This document shows, piece by piece, positions 1 to 12,400 of a stretch of DNA of 64,000 bases (position 1 is the first letter of the stretch; the number at the start of each line of letters is the position of its first letter). The notes under the pieces are model-generated. The model searched no databases and was not told the DNA's origin. It worked only from the letters and a program-made list of their open reading frames with translations. This stretch comes from Distichodus sexfasciatus (Eukaryota; Chordata; Actinopteri; Characiformes; Distichodontidae): assembly GCA_032718565.1 (NCBI GenBank), contig JAVGVS010000024.1, positions 1,372,452 to 1,436,451 on the forward strand, in the 5' to 3' direction. The translations under genes were made by a program, and so were the position numbers.

Positions 1-530
1 TCTATGTCTCTCTTTCATGCTATTACTTGGATTTTAGCATTTTATCTCTCTCTCTGTGTCCTCTTTCTCCGTTTCTCTCTCTCTGTTTCTTTTCTGTCAC
101 TCCCTCCTTCTATCTTTTGTCCATCCTCTCTCATTGTAGCTGTGGTCAATTCAACCTCTACGTTTCTCTCTACACCATACTGTTTCATCTTACACCTGCC
201 TCTCAAGTGGAGTAAATGCGTCTCTCTCTCTCTCTCCTTCTCTCCCTCCCTCTTTCCTTTTCTCTTCTCAATGCTATGGTCAAATCAGTCTCTACCACTC
301 ACTGCGTTCCATCTTTTTCATCTTACACCTGCTACTCACGTGCAGTACACCTCTCTCTCGCTCTCTTTCCCTCTCACTGACCAGGTGTCTCTTTTTCCAA
401 CCTGCAACCTGAGCTTTGCTTTATTTCTCTCTGGTTCCCAGCTTCCCTGAAAGGCCCTTCACTCCTCCTCCTCCTCCTCCTCCTCCTTCCCTCGCTCCCT
501 CCCTCATTTTTTTTTCTTCTCTCAGACCTG
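1..530. repeat. CT-rich low-complexity block with degenerate tandem units
   Basis: Runs of TCTC alternate with repeated phrases such as CATCTTACACCTGC (near 187 and 318) at about 130-bp spacing. A (CTC)n tract spans 462-488. This lies in limch1 intron 3. The long open frames here are an artefact of the composition. Confidence 0.7.
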
Positions 531-852
531 GAAGGGTGGCGCGGTTTCCTTTCACCCACAATTGTTTCACCCATGCTGTTGTTTTGATGTTAGAATGCAA
601 TTTTTTTATGACGTGAGAGCAAAAGTGTCAACAGCTGAGAGGACAGAGAGAGAAAGAGCTTCCTGGCCACTGGTGAAAGTTGAGAGTCCCGTTACAGTTT
701 CCCAGGAGATGAAACCCCACCCAGAATAAAGCGGTCTAACCCAAAAAGCTCCCCCCGCCCACCTCCCCCAATTATTCAGAAGACACCCTCTATTAACGCC
801 TAGGAACAAGGACGCAAAAGAACACCGCTTGCCGTTTGCTAACTAGGTCGTA

Positions 853-854
853 TT

Positions 855-899
<45 letters not shown>

Positions 900-2160
900 A
901 AGTGAGGGAGAATACGAGAGGATGGAACACACACCCTTGAGGAACACCCACACAACATGAACGGCAATAGAACTCCGCATCTTGGCCAAATTTAAAGTAG
1001 AAAAATTCCAAAGAGAGAAAGAAGAATGCATGTTGAAGGCCAATCCAGAGACAGTAGAAAGAAGAAAAATAGGGAGAGGAAAAAGTGTGAGAACGAGAGC
1101 AATAGTGAGCATCGAGTGAGAATTAGAGAGGATGGAATACACACCCTTGTGGAACACCCACACAACATGAAAGGCAACAGAACACTCTTCATCATGGCCA
1201 AGAATAAACTTGAAAACATGTCTAAACAGATAAAGATGAATGGTACAAGAAAATTATTTACAAAATCTTTCACACTGTCCTTTATTCTTTCGCTCAGGCC
1301 TGCGCCACCAGTCCAAGTACAGCAAACAGTAAACATGTAAAAGGAGCAGAACTGTTTCCGTTTCTTCTAACACTTCAGTCTTCTCTGCCAAGGAAAGGAC
1401 AACCGGTAGTAAATATGCAAAGGTAAAAAATCCAGAAAGAGAGAGAGAAAGAATGAGGGAGTAAGAGAGTAAGACAAATTGAGAAAGAACAGAACACACA
1501 CCCTTGAGGGACACCCATACTATATAAAACCTTCTTCATCTTTGGCCGAGTATAAAGATGGAAAAATTCTAACGCCAGAAAGGTGAATGGATTTTGGAGG
1601 TGAGGAGTCATAAAAAGTTTGAATTCGGCGACAGAACACTTTGGGAAAACTCAAAAGGAGGACAAAATTATTAATGTGATTTGAACAAGATTCCGTCGGC
1701 AGGTTCACAGGCCAACGGCAAAAAAATCTTCTCCTGTTTCCTTGTGCTCCAAAACTTGTCTAGTCTGCCAATGCAAGAGCACCGGATAATAAACATGTAA
1801 AGGGGAGAGAGAAATGAGAACGAGTGAGAAAGTGAGAGAATATAAAAGAGAATGGAACACACACCCTTGAGGGACACACATGCTACATAAAACCTTTTTC
1901 GTCTTTGGCTGAGTATAAAGTTCTAAAGCCAGAAAGATGAATACGTTGTGAAGGCTAGAAGTCAATATTTTTTTAACATTTAAGAAATGTAAATTAATTA
2001 CAAATACATTTTCCCTATTTCTTCCACTCTGGCCTGCTCTACCCATCCTGGAATCCGAGATGATAAACATGTAAAAGGAAAGAGAGAGAAAGTGAAAGAA
2101 AAAGAGAGAGGATGGAACACACACCCTTGAGGGACATCCACACTTCATAAAACTCTATTC
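853..2160. repeat. Tandem repeat, unit about 210-365 bp, five to six degenerate copies
   Basis: The phrase GGAACACACACCCTTGAGG or close variants recurs near 923, 1135, 1492, 1854 and 2115. Each copy is followed by CACCCACAC...CATGAA or CATAAAAC and, in most copies, by CTTCATCTTTGGC and AGTATAAAG. Between copies a second conserved phrase, GTAAACATGTAAAAGG, recurs. A perfect (GA)n microsatellite at 859-895 sits in the first copy. Confidence 0.75.
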
Positions 2161-3525
2161 ATCTTGGCTGACTATAAAGTTAATACAATTTTAAAAAGAG
2201 AGAGATGAATACATTTTTGATGGCAGAAGTCATTAGAGTTTGATTTCAAGGGAAAATTCCAACTGAGAACAAATGTAATGAGGAAAATGTAAATGAAGTC
2301 AGATTCGTAACTTGGCAGGATCTCGGGCCAAATGCAGGAATCTTCTCCCTGTTTTCCCTTCTTCTACCACTCAGGGCTACTCTGCTATGCCAAGAACAAC
2401 AGATAGTAAAGACGTGGAGGGAGGACAAGAGGAAGAGAGGAAAAGTTTTGGATAGATGAAGCTGAAGATGGACCACAGCAGCAGTCTGCATAAACATAAA
2501 CACACAGCCTCCTCCTCAGGCCAAACTCCACACTTTCAAACTGAGACCAAATATTTCTCGCCAATCACAAATAAAATCCAAGCAAAACATGACTTTATCT
2601 CGGCTGGTGCGATTTGTGCAAAGACGTTTTTGTAAAATGAGAAGGAAAATACAAACAGTACAGACTAATATTTCTGCATTCAAAATATTACACAATGTGT
2701 TATTAACTAACAGATCATTTATGGGCAACTGTTGACCAATTTCAGTACCTTGCAAAACCTAAAAACTGTTAAAATTACTTGGAATAAAGTGCCATTGACA
2801 ACGTAAGTGAGGTTGGTGCCTTTATGCCCATCTTCATGCAAAACAAATGCATTTAGAAAATTTTAAAGCTTGCAAAAAATGTTTATTTTTGTCATAAATT
2901 GACAATTTATTATTCCCTCTTAAAAGTAGTCACAATGTAATTCTGAATGCAACGGAGGATGAACCAACACTACAGTATGAGCAACACTTCGTTCCCTTTT
3001 CCACTCCCAGTGCAAGACATGCTGATCTGATGAAAACAAGCTTTTCAAATTTCGCTGTCTTGCTGAATGTGAAAGCACCTTCAGATGTGGGCAAGGACGA
3101 GAGCCAAAGAATGCAAATCCCCTCCCAGAATTCCAAGATTCCTCCGAACTCTCCCTCTAAGGGCCATTAGGAAGTAGCTGATTGTTCTGAGATTTAACCA
3201 GTGGTGAGATACAAATCCTGCTGCAGCATTAGCTGTCATATGAGACAGAGTAGAGCATTCCTTCATTACCTTTACGTCTTCAATATAAATGTACAATGTG
3301 GAAAATCATAAAAATAAAAATAAAGAGAAGACGCAAATGGATAAACAAGTGATTCCTAACTTAATTTCTTTCATATTACTAAACAATAGAATCTAACTGT
3401 TGGAACTTGCATGAAAAAAAACTTTGCACGCTAATAAAACACACCTCTTACTATTTCTAGTAGTAATATCTACAGTTTCAGCACTTTTAGACTACATAAA
3501 GCTGAAAAAAATCTACAGACACAAG
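2161..3525. other. limch1 intron 3, no gene seen
   Basis: Mostly AT-rich sequence. The stretch 2950-3280 is less repetitive and of more balanced composition than its surroundings and could be a regulatory element, but no exon with splice sites was found. No named repeat is recognised. Confidence 0.4.
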
Positions 3526-4318
3526 CAGTGAAGGGAATAACGGCGTTAAAATAAGAGTGTTACTGAAAAAAAGTAATTTTTCAGTAACGGGTAATCTACC
3601 CAATTACTGTTTCCATCGCTGCAACGCCGTTACCGTTATTGACAATAACATGCGGCATGTTACTCTTATTAAGCTGTTTTCATCCGACCAAGCTCTCAGC
3701 TACAGGAGTGGCAAAGCTGTTTTCTTTTCTTTGGTGAGGGGCGAGACAACCGCATAAGGGAGGATGATTGGCTAAGGCAGAGTACAAGCATCATTTAATT
3801 TACACCTATTTGATCGCCAGGTGCGGCTGTTGATGTGCAATAAATATGAAAAGTTCTAAAACATCTATTGTGTTTTATCATTCTACTATTATATGCATCG
3901 TAATGACCAAATCTACAATGATATATTAAATTTGATAGGTGTCTCGTCTCACATTGTCCCACAGCGATATTAGAATCGTGTAGATTTGTGTACAATGTTT
4001 TCTGTTAAAAATGTATTATTTTATTTATATTTAGACTTTTATTTATTTTAAGTGTCTATTTCATTAATTACACATATTTAATAGTCAGTGTTGTTACAAA
4101 TAATTGAACATACAGCTAAATTTCCATCAAAGGGGGGAGGGGGAGCCACATTTTTGACATATTTGAAAAATTTTTTAAAATGTAATGCATAAGTTACTTT
4201 CCCTGGTGACTAGTTACTTTTATAATGCTGTAACTCAGTTACTAACTCAGTTACTTTTTGGAAGAAGTAACTAGTAACTATAACTAATTACTTTTTAAAA
4301 GTAATGCGCCCAACACTG
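3526..4318. mobile_element. Non-autonomous hAT-type transposon with perfect 8-bp target-site duplication
   Basis: A 793-bp element is flanked by identical 8-bp GACACAAG direct repeats (3518-3525 and 4319-4326). The ends are CAGTGAAGGG and the inverted partner CCCAACACTG. Subterminal regions carry many GTTACT/AGTAAC repeats, typical of the fish CAGTGTTGGG hAT MITE family. No transposase frame is present. Confidence 0.88.
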
Positions 4319-4467
4319 GACACAAGTCAGTTTTTGTATTAGAAACGAACTGATTGCAAAATTGTGCATTTACTCATCAAACTGTGACAAATCTGAGTAG
4401 TGCAAGACGTTCTGAACACAACAACATGTCATGTAACGCCTAACTTCTACGCTAACACTATAATAAA

Positions 4468-4868
4468 TAGGGCTGGGTTCAAGAAATCGACTCACCGATC
4501 AATATCGATTCTCGTTCAAAAAATACGATATCGATTTAAAAATTTGCGGATCGATCTTTTCCTGCGGCTATGCACTACTTCTCACGACCGCACAAGGAGA
4601 GCTATAAAAACGTGAGACCGGCGAAACCGAAACCAAATAGAGCCATGGCTGAAGCTGCTCCGCTCAAATCACCGTCTGGCCTAAAGGCCGATGTTTGGCA
4701 ACACTTCGGTTTTAAAACAAGTTATTTTATAACCAAGCAAAACTAGTAATGACGCAAAGAAATCTCTAAATAAATCGATATCGAATCGAATCGAGAATTG
4801 AATCGGATCATGACCTTGTGAATCGGAATCGAATCGATTCAGGAAATCAGCAATGATACCCAGCCCTA
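4468..4868. mobile_element. hAT-type MITE, TAGGGCTGGGT family, 8-bp duplication ATAATAAA
   Basis: A 401-bp element begins TAGGGCTGGGT and ends with its inverse ACCCAGCCCTA. It is flanked by perfect ATAATAAA repeats (4460-4467 and 4869-4876). Subterminal (AATCGAT)n blocks are present. An inverted relative lies at 41883-42667. Confidence 0.88.
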
Positions 4869-4935
4869 ATAATAAAGCCTGAAACCAAAGGTATAGAAAA
4901 TGCCCCAAATTCTCTTAGGGCAGTAAAGGCTAAAA

Positions 4936-5025
4936 ACTGGTATCGGATTGGTACTCGGGATCGACCAGTACCCAAAGCCCAAGTATCGGTATCGGAACTG
5001 AAAAAGTTGGATCGGTGCATCCCTA
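4936..5025. mobile_element. End fragment of a TAGGGATGCACCGATCC-type hAT MITE
   Basis: The sequence ending GGATCGGTGCATCCCTA is the inverse of the well-known fish terminus, with GTATCGG subterminal repeats. The other end is not recognised. Confidence 0.6.
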
Positions 5026-6639
5026 ATTTTTACGATACAAGATTCTTTACTTGTCACATAGTTACGTCACATGTAGTTAATACACAATATAACATGAAGC
5101 TAAAAATGAATGGAATCTAATAGTACTTTCTGCACTTTATTCATTACGAAGTGCTCAGATTAGCTACTTGTGGCTACATTTTTGTTTACATTGTTACCAG
5201 GTTTACATTTCTCTCTGAGAAACCGACCAAAACACTGGATTCTCCTCATGCCGTTCCAGCAACTCCTCCGGCCACATTTTCATGCTCTTGTTTCCACGCA
5301 GATCTAATTCAGACCCGACTGAAACGGTTTGGACGGAACTCTGGGAATGCTAACATGTCGGAGGAAGAAATATTTGCAGCTTTCTGAGATTTGCTTGCTA
5401 TTTTTTGTTCTAAATATTTGCATCTCAGCTCCCTAGCGATCGTAATGGACTTTTTAAGACGTTTCAAGAAGCCTCTAATCCACAAAAATCCACGCCTGCC
5501 ATACACTATAATAAACTGGCGAGCTGCCGGGTTTCCAGTCCAACGGTAGCTTGGAGACCGCATCAGCACCACACTGCATTTCAGAGGCGGTCGGATATGA
5601 AGAAGTGGGTAGGAGGTTTCTACGGAGACACACTCCTCCGCGCACAATTTATTCCTACGGTGGTTATTTTTGCGCTCTGCCGCTCCTCCGACAACTAAAT
5701 AAAAGTGATTTGTCAGTCCCAAAGCCTTTTTATGAGTAAATAAAGCAGCGAATATTCATGAAGTCTGCCAAATGTGCTCTTGCCCATATCTTTGAAAAAT
5801 GTCGACCGATTTTTAACATTTTTTCCCCTGTTGCATAAAGAACTAAATTATCGACCAAGTTATAGTGTACAATTATTGTAATAAATATATATGGGTATAT
5901 ATAGTAATGTGAAGTATAATTCACGCCCAACATATTTTAATATGAGGAAAATGTTTCAGTTTTTCATTATGGACATCTGAAGTTTTCAAAATCTGGCTAC
6001 GACCATGTCTGGAAGTGAGGTTTTGACCACTCTCAGCGTAAAAAACACGTTCGGTGGGCACAGGGACACTGACTTTGTTCATTTGGATTTTCACTTTAAA
6101 AAACTGCAAAAAGAAAATCTTAAAATATTAAATAATTTTGTGTTAATATAATGCAGAACCCATGTACTATCTTTTTTTTCAACAACAAATTGTATTTTAT
6201 TTCTGTTTTACATTCAGAAGTCAATAACCAACATAAGGAACTGTGCATAGTTCCTGTGTTTTTATATATTGGTACTTTGGTAAAAATTCATTAATGCATA
6301 TTAGAATAATCGTAATAATAATGAAACTGATTTCTCAGACAATAATCGTACTATTAAATCTGTAATCGTTTCACCCCTAAGATATATATATATATATATA
6401 TTCACTTAAAGCTAAATTCACTTTAAAATGTATAAAAACACCTTTTTTACACAAAAAAATTCAAGTGCTGTACAGTTTGAGATATTCGGGCTATTGAGAA
6501 ATCTTGTCGTAAAAGGTCTCTTGTGAAAGTGACAATTCTGCCATTGTTACAAGCAAGTCACTCACACACAGGACAACAAACACACCAACATTTTTCCAAA
6601 ACATGTTCTTATCAGAAACATAGTGATGACAGAACTCAC
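5026..6639. other. limch1 intron 3, old transposon-like sequence
   Basis: No exon was found. A short dispersed phrase around 6007-6065 (TCTGGAAGTGAGGTTTTGAC) recurs near 20728 and 54768, so part of this stretch belongs to an old interspersed repeat family. There is an (AT)n run near 6386-6401. Confidence 0.45.
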
Positions 6640-6709
6640 CAGTCCGGCTATAGGTGTTGGCAATCTGTTAATCTTCTTCACGAGGCCGGGTTTAATAGAA
6701 CTCAGCAAT
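6640..6709 (-). CDS. limch1: limch1 coding exon 3 (CH domain, KKINRLPTPIAGL)
   Basis: This is a 70-nt exon on the minus strand with acceptor CTCTTCAG and donor CTG|GTGAGT. With the two bases carried over from exon 2 it reads ELLSSIKPGLVKKINRLP, then TPIAGL, and ends in phase 0. The KPG..KKIN core is the actin-binding-type CH signature of the LIMCH1/LMO7 family. A purine-rich stretch on the plus strand (6711-6731) supplies the polypyrimidine tract. Confidence 0.92.
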
Positions 6710-9428
6710 CTGAAGAGAGAGAGAGAGAAAGAAATTTTAAAAAAATCACATTGCGCCTATAGCTCACATTTAGATTTTCACTTGTGTTTTCAGTTCAAAC
6801 AACATCCCAATGCTTAAAAAAATAAGGTAAGGTAAGGTTTCATGGTAAGTTCATGAAATAAAAGGAAAAGTGGCAAAAACAGTTTTTGTGCAAAAACAAT
6901 TGAATAAAACATTATGACTTGAACTGTGCAATTCTTTAAAAAAAATAGTCAAAAACAACATTCTGAACCTCTAATAGACATAATCTCGTCCATGTTGGTT
7001 ATTATGATAAAATTTGAAATTCTGCTAATATTTTTTACATTGTCATGTGACTCATTTACATACATTTTAAATAAATGTTTTTATAAACTGCAAAAATTGT
7101 ACCGTTAGAAAATAATTCCAGCTTTAATAGTTGAACATATTTAGATACCAAACTGTCAGTAAACTATGAGTAAATGTCTTAGTCTGAGTGGTAGTCCCTG
7201 GGTCAGAAGCAGTTGAAAACCTCTGAACTATATCATAATGACGTTGATTGGTGATTTTCTGGCTACGGCAAAAAAAGAACATCACGGCAGCAACTACGGC
7301 TGCACGATCTGCGACCCGTGCCCAATCTGCGTGCAGTGTGAAGTAATGTAGAAAAACTGATGGGCTGCGTTGTGATTCATCGAGATGTCGTATTAAATAT
7401 TTTGTGTTTTTAAGGAAAATGACCAACCCGGTTTGACAATTGTGTTCCAGATTGAAATAAAGAGCGAGCAAAAACCACTGCCAGAGTGTTTTGTCTAAGC
7501 TCTGATGGCGCAGACGTTGGGGTTGTGAGTGTGTGTTTTGGCTGAAGTTTTCATGGCTCCTGCAGCACAGAGACATTAGAGCACAATGGAGTAGTGAAAG
7601 AGAAGAAAAACATTCTTTTAACACAGGGACAGAAGGAGCTTGGCAGGAAGATCTGGCTATTACACATGTACAAATGTTTCGGTATAATGAGTGTGTGACA
7701 GTGAGAGAGAGAAAATGTGGGATATGGCTAAGGATACACCTGTGAAGGATCTAATGACCAGCAGTGTGAGAGTAATGACAGTTACAACACACACACACAC
7801 ACACACACTCCTTCCTCCTCAAAATCCAACCAAACTTAGTCGCAATAATCTCAGATTTGCTCACTTACCAACTTTAAGGACATCATCACAGCAAATCCTT
7901 CTGAGACCTTCTCACACGCGATAGCATCTCGGCTGTGTGCGAGCGTGTATATGTTGGCTGCCGTTCACACAAATAACAATGACGAGGCTGTAATTACATG
8001 AGCTTTTCCTCTTAAAGCGCATAATGAGCCGTAGTTCGCTTTGAAGTGGAGCCCAAGCGATACACCGATACCGCTTTCAATAATTGGGGGATTTAAAAAT
8101 CATGTAATAGCCTAAGGGTAGCACGGCGGCGCAGTGGTTAGCGCTGCCGCCTCACAGCAAGAAGGTCCTGGGCTCGGGTCCTGGGCTCGGGTCCCGGGTC
8201 GGCCGTGGGGGTTTCCTGTGAGGAGTTTGCATGCTCAAGTAGGTGCAGATATTGTAAAAGCAGTGGAGAAGTAGAGTCTGTGCAATAGTTTCAATGATTT
8301 GTGCAGATACAGTCAGTTATAAAAAGTGATCAGTGATGTGTACAGCAATGTCCAATAGTTGTGCAAATACGCAGCAGCAGTGCAAAAATTGGGCAAATAT
8401 TGTAGCAGCAATCAAGAAAAGAGGATTACAATTACGATCGTCTGACGTTAAATGTGTGCCAGATCAGCAGCGGATGTTGTGTTTAGATATTTAACAGGGA
8501 ATGATCAGATAATGCCGTTTTAAAAAGTTGTTTTTGTTGTCTTTATAAATAACACTTAGAAGTACATCGCAACAAGAAATATCACAAATATTAAAACTTG
8601 TGCTGGGAATTGATTTTAAAAATAGTGTTAAATGTAATTGGGCTTAATTATGATTAACCACTTGGATACTCATGAGCAAGGCACTGAGCGTTGCCAAAAG
8701 GCTGCCCACTGCTCCGCCCACTTAAATTCACTTCAAACACAAAACGCAGAAAAGTTGCGGTGATTGGTCAAAATTGCAAGGTTGCAATAAACTGGTGTGC
8801 ATTGGTTGAATTTGCGTTAATAGTTACAATCGCAACATCGCGAAATCCTGGAGGGTCTGTAATATAAATACACAATATATGCTGCTGTTAGTAAATCCAG
8901 AGAAGTTTTAACAAAGCTCCAGACTTAGTTCTAGATTCAATCTAAAGCCCCGCCTAAGATGCGGCTAATATGAGCTGTGGCATTTTCAGCGGATCAGAAA
9001 ACACATAACGTGTGCTAGAATCTTACAGTTGTAAAAACTGACCTGGCATCAGCACTTGGGGCTTCAAACGACACAATGAATTAAAGCCGGGTGATGATTT
9101 AAGATGGAATAATGACAGAGGGTCTGTTCTTGCGGATATTCAGTGACAGCTCGACCGAGTAAATACTTATTCTCTAATACCAGGACCTGTTCTCACCTGT
9201 GCATGTGTGTATAAGTGTGTGTGAATGCGTTCTCGAGGACCAGATGTCATGACATTTTTGATGTGAGGATATTTGGCTGAGAAAACGCCCCTGAAAAAAG
9301 TAAGGTTTTATGTTTTATGTGTGTGTGCAAGAGAGAATTTACAGTACCTTCAGCAAAGTTTAGAGGCGCCATCTGTTTTAACGGAATTGTGATAGCTCTG
9401 GGGGTCTCTTTCTTTCTTTGACACCCAC

Positions 9429-9466
<38 letters not shown>

Positions 9467-12400
9467 AGATAATGCACATCCACATTCTTTGGCTTCTTCT
9501 GTGTTAGTTGCTGACAGTAGACGGAGCTTCCTCAACCTGCCTGATTTACTTCTCGTAAAATTGATCTCACTAATGAAAGCCAGACCGGTAGCACACACAC
9601 AAACACACACACACACACACTCCATGCATCCACAAACACATACACAAACATTCAGACACACAGGTGTTCTCCACAGCAGAAATATGGAGCCGCTCTGTCA
9701 CTCTTAGTGATACCGCACGCTGAAGTATTCAGGTTTACAAATGAAAGGCAGACGGGTAGAGCTCACAGGGAGAAGCATCTCACTCTTTTATCTACAGCCA
9801 GGAATCACTCTCTCTCAGAGGGGTGTGTGTGTGTGTTTGTGTGTGTGAACTGGAGTGTATGAGTGTATACTCACTCGCACAGCAGGATGCCGTTGTCCAA
9901 ACCGCTCCTGAAGTCCTTCTCACCAAAACTTCTACCAGTCACTGCCTGCAAAACACACACCCACACATTACAAAAGTTACACACATGACCAATCCACTCA
10001 TTTAAATCAATTTACTATTAAATCATAACGTACAAGTCATTTTTCAACTTTTATAAGACGTACGATTGGTTAATCTACTAACAACTGATCGTTCAAGGTT
10101 GTAATAACCCTTCATTAAATGATTGAAGACTTTTATTCTTTATATTTAAACCACACAAACCCTCGACGCCTGACAAGACAAGTCAAAAAACCTCACGTTG
10201 TAGATATTTGTCAGGCCCCGATTGTTCTTGTAGTTGTGTGAGGACTTTTTGCATGTGAGACCCTGTTTGTCCCCTAAAAGAGAGGAAAACCAAAAATGTG
10301 TTCGACTGTTTATGGTTTGTGAGGACAAATTTGTGTGTGAGACCCTATTTGTCCCCTAAAAGGAGTGAAAATCCAAAATCTGTTAGGTTTTTTGTGATTT
10401 TGTGAGGACTTTTTGCATGTCAGGTCATGTTTGTCTCCCGAAAGATAGGAAAACGCAAAATTTATTAGATTTTTGTAGTTTGTGGGGACATATTTTTGTG
10501 AGGTCCTGACTGTCCCCTACAAGGAGTGAAAATTCAAAATTTGTCAGATTATTGTAGTTTTGAGGACATATTTGTATGTGAGCCCATGACTGTCCCCGAC
10601 AATACAGGAAATCCCAAATTTTGTTAGATTATTGTAGTTTTGAGGACATATTTGTATTTTAGTTCCTGACTAATGAAATCCAGGATTCATTAGATTTTTT
10701 GTGGATTTGTCAGGACTTTTTGCATGTGAGGTCCTCTAAAAGATACGAAAACCTGAAATTTGTTAGATGTTTTGTGACTTCAGGAAGGTTTTTCATATGT
10801 GAGGTCCTCATTGTCCCCTAAAAGACAGGAAAACCCAAACTTTGCTAGATTTTTTTGAGGTTTGTTAGGACATATTTGTATGTGAAGCTCTGATTGTTCC
10901 CAAAAAAACAGAAAAGCCTGAGATTTGTTAGATTTTTTGTCTTTGTGAGGACGTTGTTGAAAGTGAGGCCAGGTCACTTTTAAAAACCAAAGAGGTCACT
11001 GGGTTAAGGGTAGGGTTAGGTACAGCCATGTGTGTGTGTGTGTTAAAATAAATGGTTTAGACTACCCCCTGCTGCACTGCACTGTTACGCTCTCACAATA
11101 TTTAATCTTTGGCACCACAACAGAGAAATCTGCAGCTGAGAACGGAGAAGTCTAAAGACAGGAAAAAGGATTTGACCTTCCCATGAAGCTGCGCAAATCA
11201 AAGGCTCCTCCATCGCTGACTTCACACAGCTACTTTAGAGACGGAAGACGGTCTTTTAACACCTGCCATCACTCCTACTAAATCTCCCTCCTGAAGACTA
11301 AGTGCTGGTGAGGTTTGGATGGTGGGTTTTGCTTCAGGCAGCCTCCTGTAGTATATGTATTGTATTGGAGTTAAGGGGCAGTTGGTAGCGTAGCGGTTAG
11401 AGCTCCCCCGGCGCTGCCAACAAAACTGCCCACTGCTCCTTCACAGATGGGTCAAATGCAGAGATTACATTTAATTGTGGTGCACTGTGTGCTGTGCTGT
11501 GGTGTGTTCACAATGACAAATAATCACTCACTTAAGTTCACTCGAGCTGCAGTCACATCGCAGGAGGTGCAATCCATAGTAAGACAGACATGATGTAATG
11601 TGCGGTTTTGCATCATTTTATCAACAACACAAGTCTCTCTGACACAACATAACTCACTCCAATTTCTTGCCAGTTGATGGCATAACGGTAGGGTGCTCAC
11701 CCCATGATCAGAAGGTGGCAGGTTCGAATCCAGGGCCGGTAAAGTTACCACTGAGGTACTCATGAGCAAGGTACCGTCCCCAAGCACTGCTCCCCGGGCG
11801 CTTGTTAGCTGCCCACTGCTCCTTCACGGATGGGTCAAATGCATAGGTTATATTTGGTTGTGGTGCACTGTGTGTGACAAATAATCACCCACTTTTACTT
11901 TTGTTGAAATCTTGTCAGTTCTAGGAAAGAATTAAGGGAAGGACAGTCCACTTTAAAAAATGATTTTACAGCTTCTCAGTGTCTTTTTCTCTCCGTCACA
12001 AAGCCACCATCTTGTCGGGGGTTGCTGGGCGCTCGAAAAACAGCAAAATCTGAAAAAATGTTTTACATTTGTGTTGAGTTAAGGACAAGACCACCTAAAC
12101 CGAGACTAGACCAAGACTCTGAAGGGCCGAGACCGAGACGAGACCAATGCACGTTTTACACCACATGACAAATAACAGGAACATGCAGAGTCTAAGCAAC
12201 ATTCAAGATGTTTATTCAACATTTCTCTCTTACATATCTATAATGAGGAAATCACTTCACTGGAAGCAGTTAAACAAACTGATCACATCACATGTTAAAC
12301 TCAACAAACCACAGTGAACACTCCTCAAGACCAAACTCACTGTTTTATTGGCTGCAGAGTTGTTATTATGCGAAGACATTCTATGGCTTAGTGGTGTAAA

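Larger units (their letters stand above)
6710..9874. other. limch1: limch1 intron 2
   Basis: An intron of 3165 bp between CH exons 2 and 3. It holds CA repeats (7786-7808, 9434-9462, 9597-9621), a SINE-like sequence at 8118-8240, further repeat fragments at 8650-8865 and a candidate non-coding conserved stretch at 7930-8095. No other exon was seen. Confidence 0.7.

Noticed and set aside
4..450. 148-codon open frame at the window start
   Set aside because: Pure CT-repeat translation (Leu/Ser/Phe); no start context, domain or splice support.
843..1163. Minus-strand VPQGCVFHPL-like peptides resembling the reverse transcriptase VPQGSVLGPLLF motif
   Set aside because: The peptide comes from the tandemly repeated GGAACACACACCCTTGAGG phrase and runs into Ser-Leu microsatellite translation. 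No YxDD or other reverse transcriptase block is present.
1..6639. Further limch1 CH exon (DN..LFLRGC)
   Set aside because: Scanned on the minus strand for reverse-translated motifs and not found; probably lies before base 1.
10170..10980. CRISPR-like array
   Set aside because: Units are directly adjacent 80-bp minisatellite copies without unique spacers, in a vertebrate intron.
11719..11730. Functional tRNA gene
   Set aside because: The A- and B-box-like segments belong to a tRNA-derived SINE with a long unrelated body; no cloverleaf with paired acceptor stem is seen.
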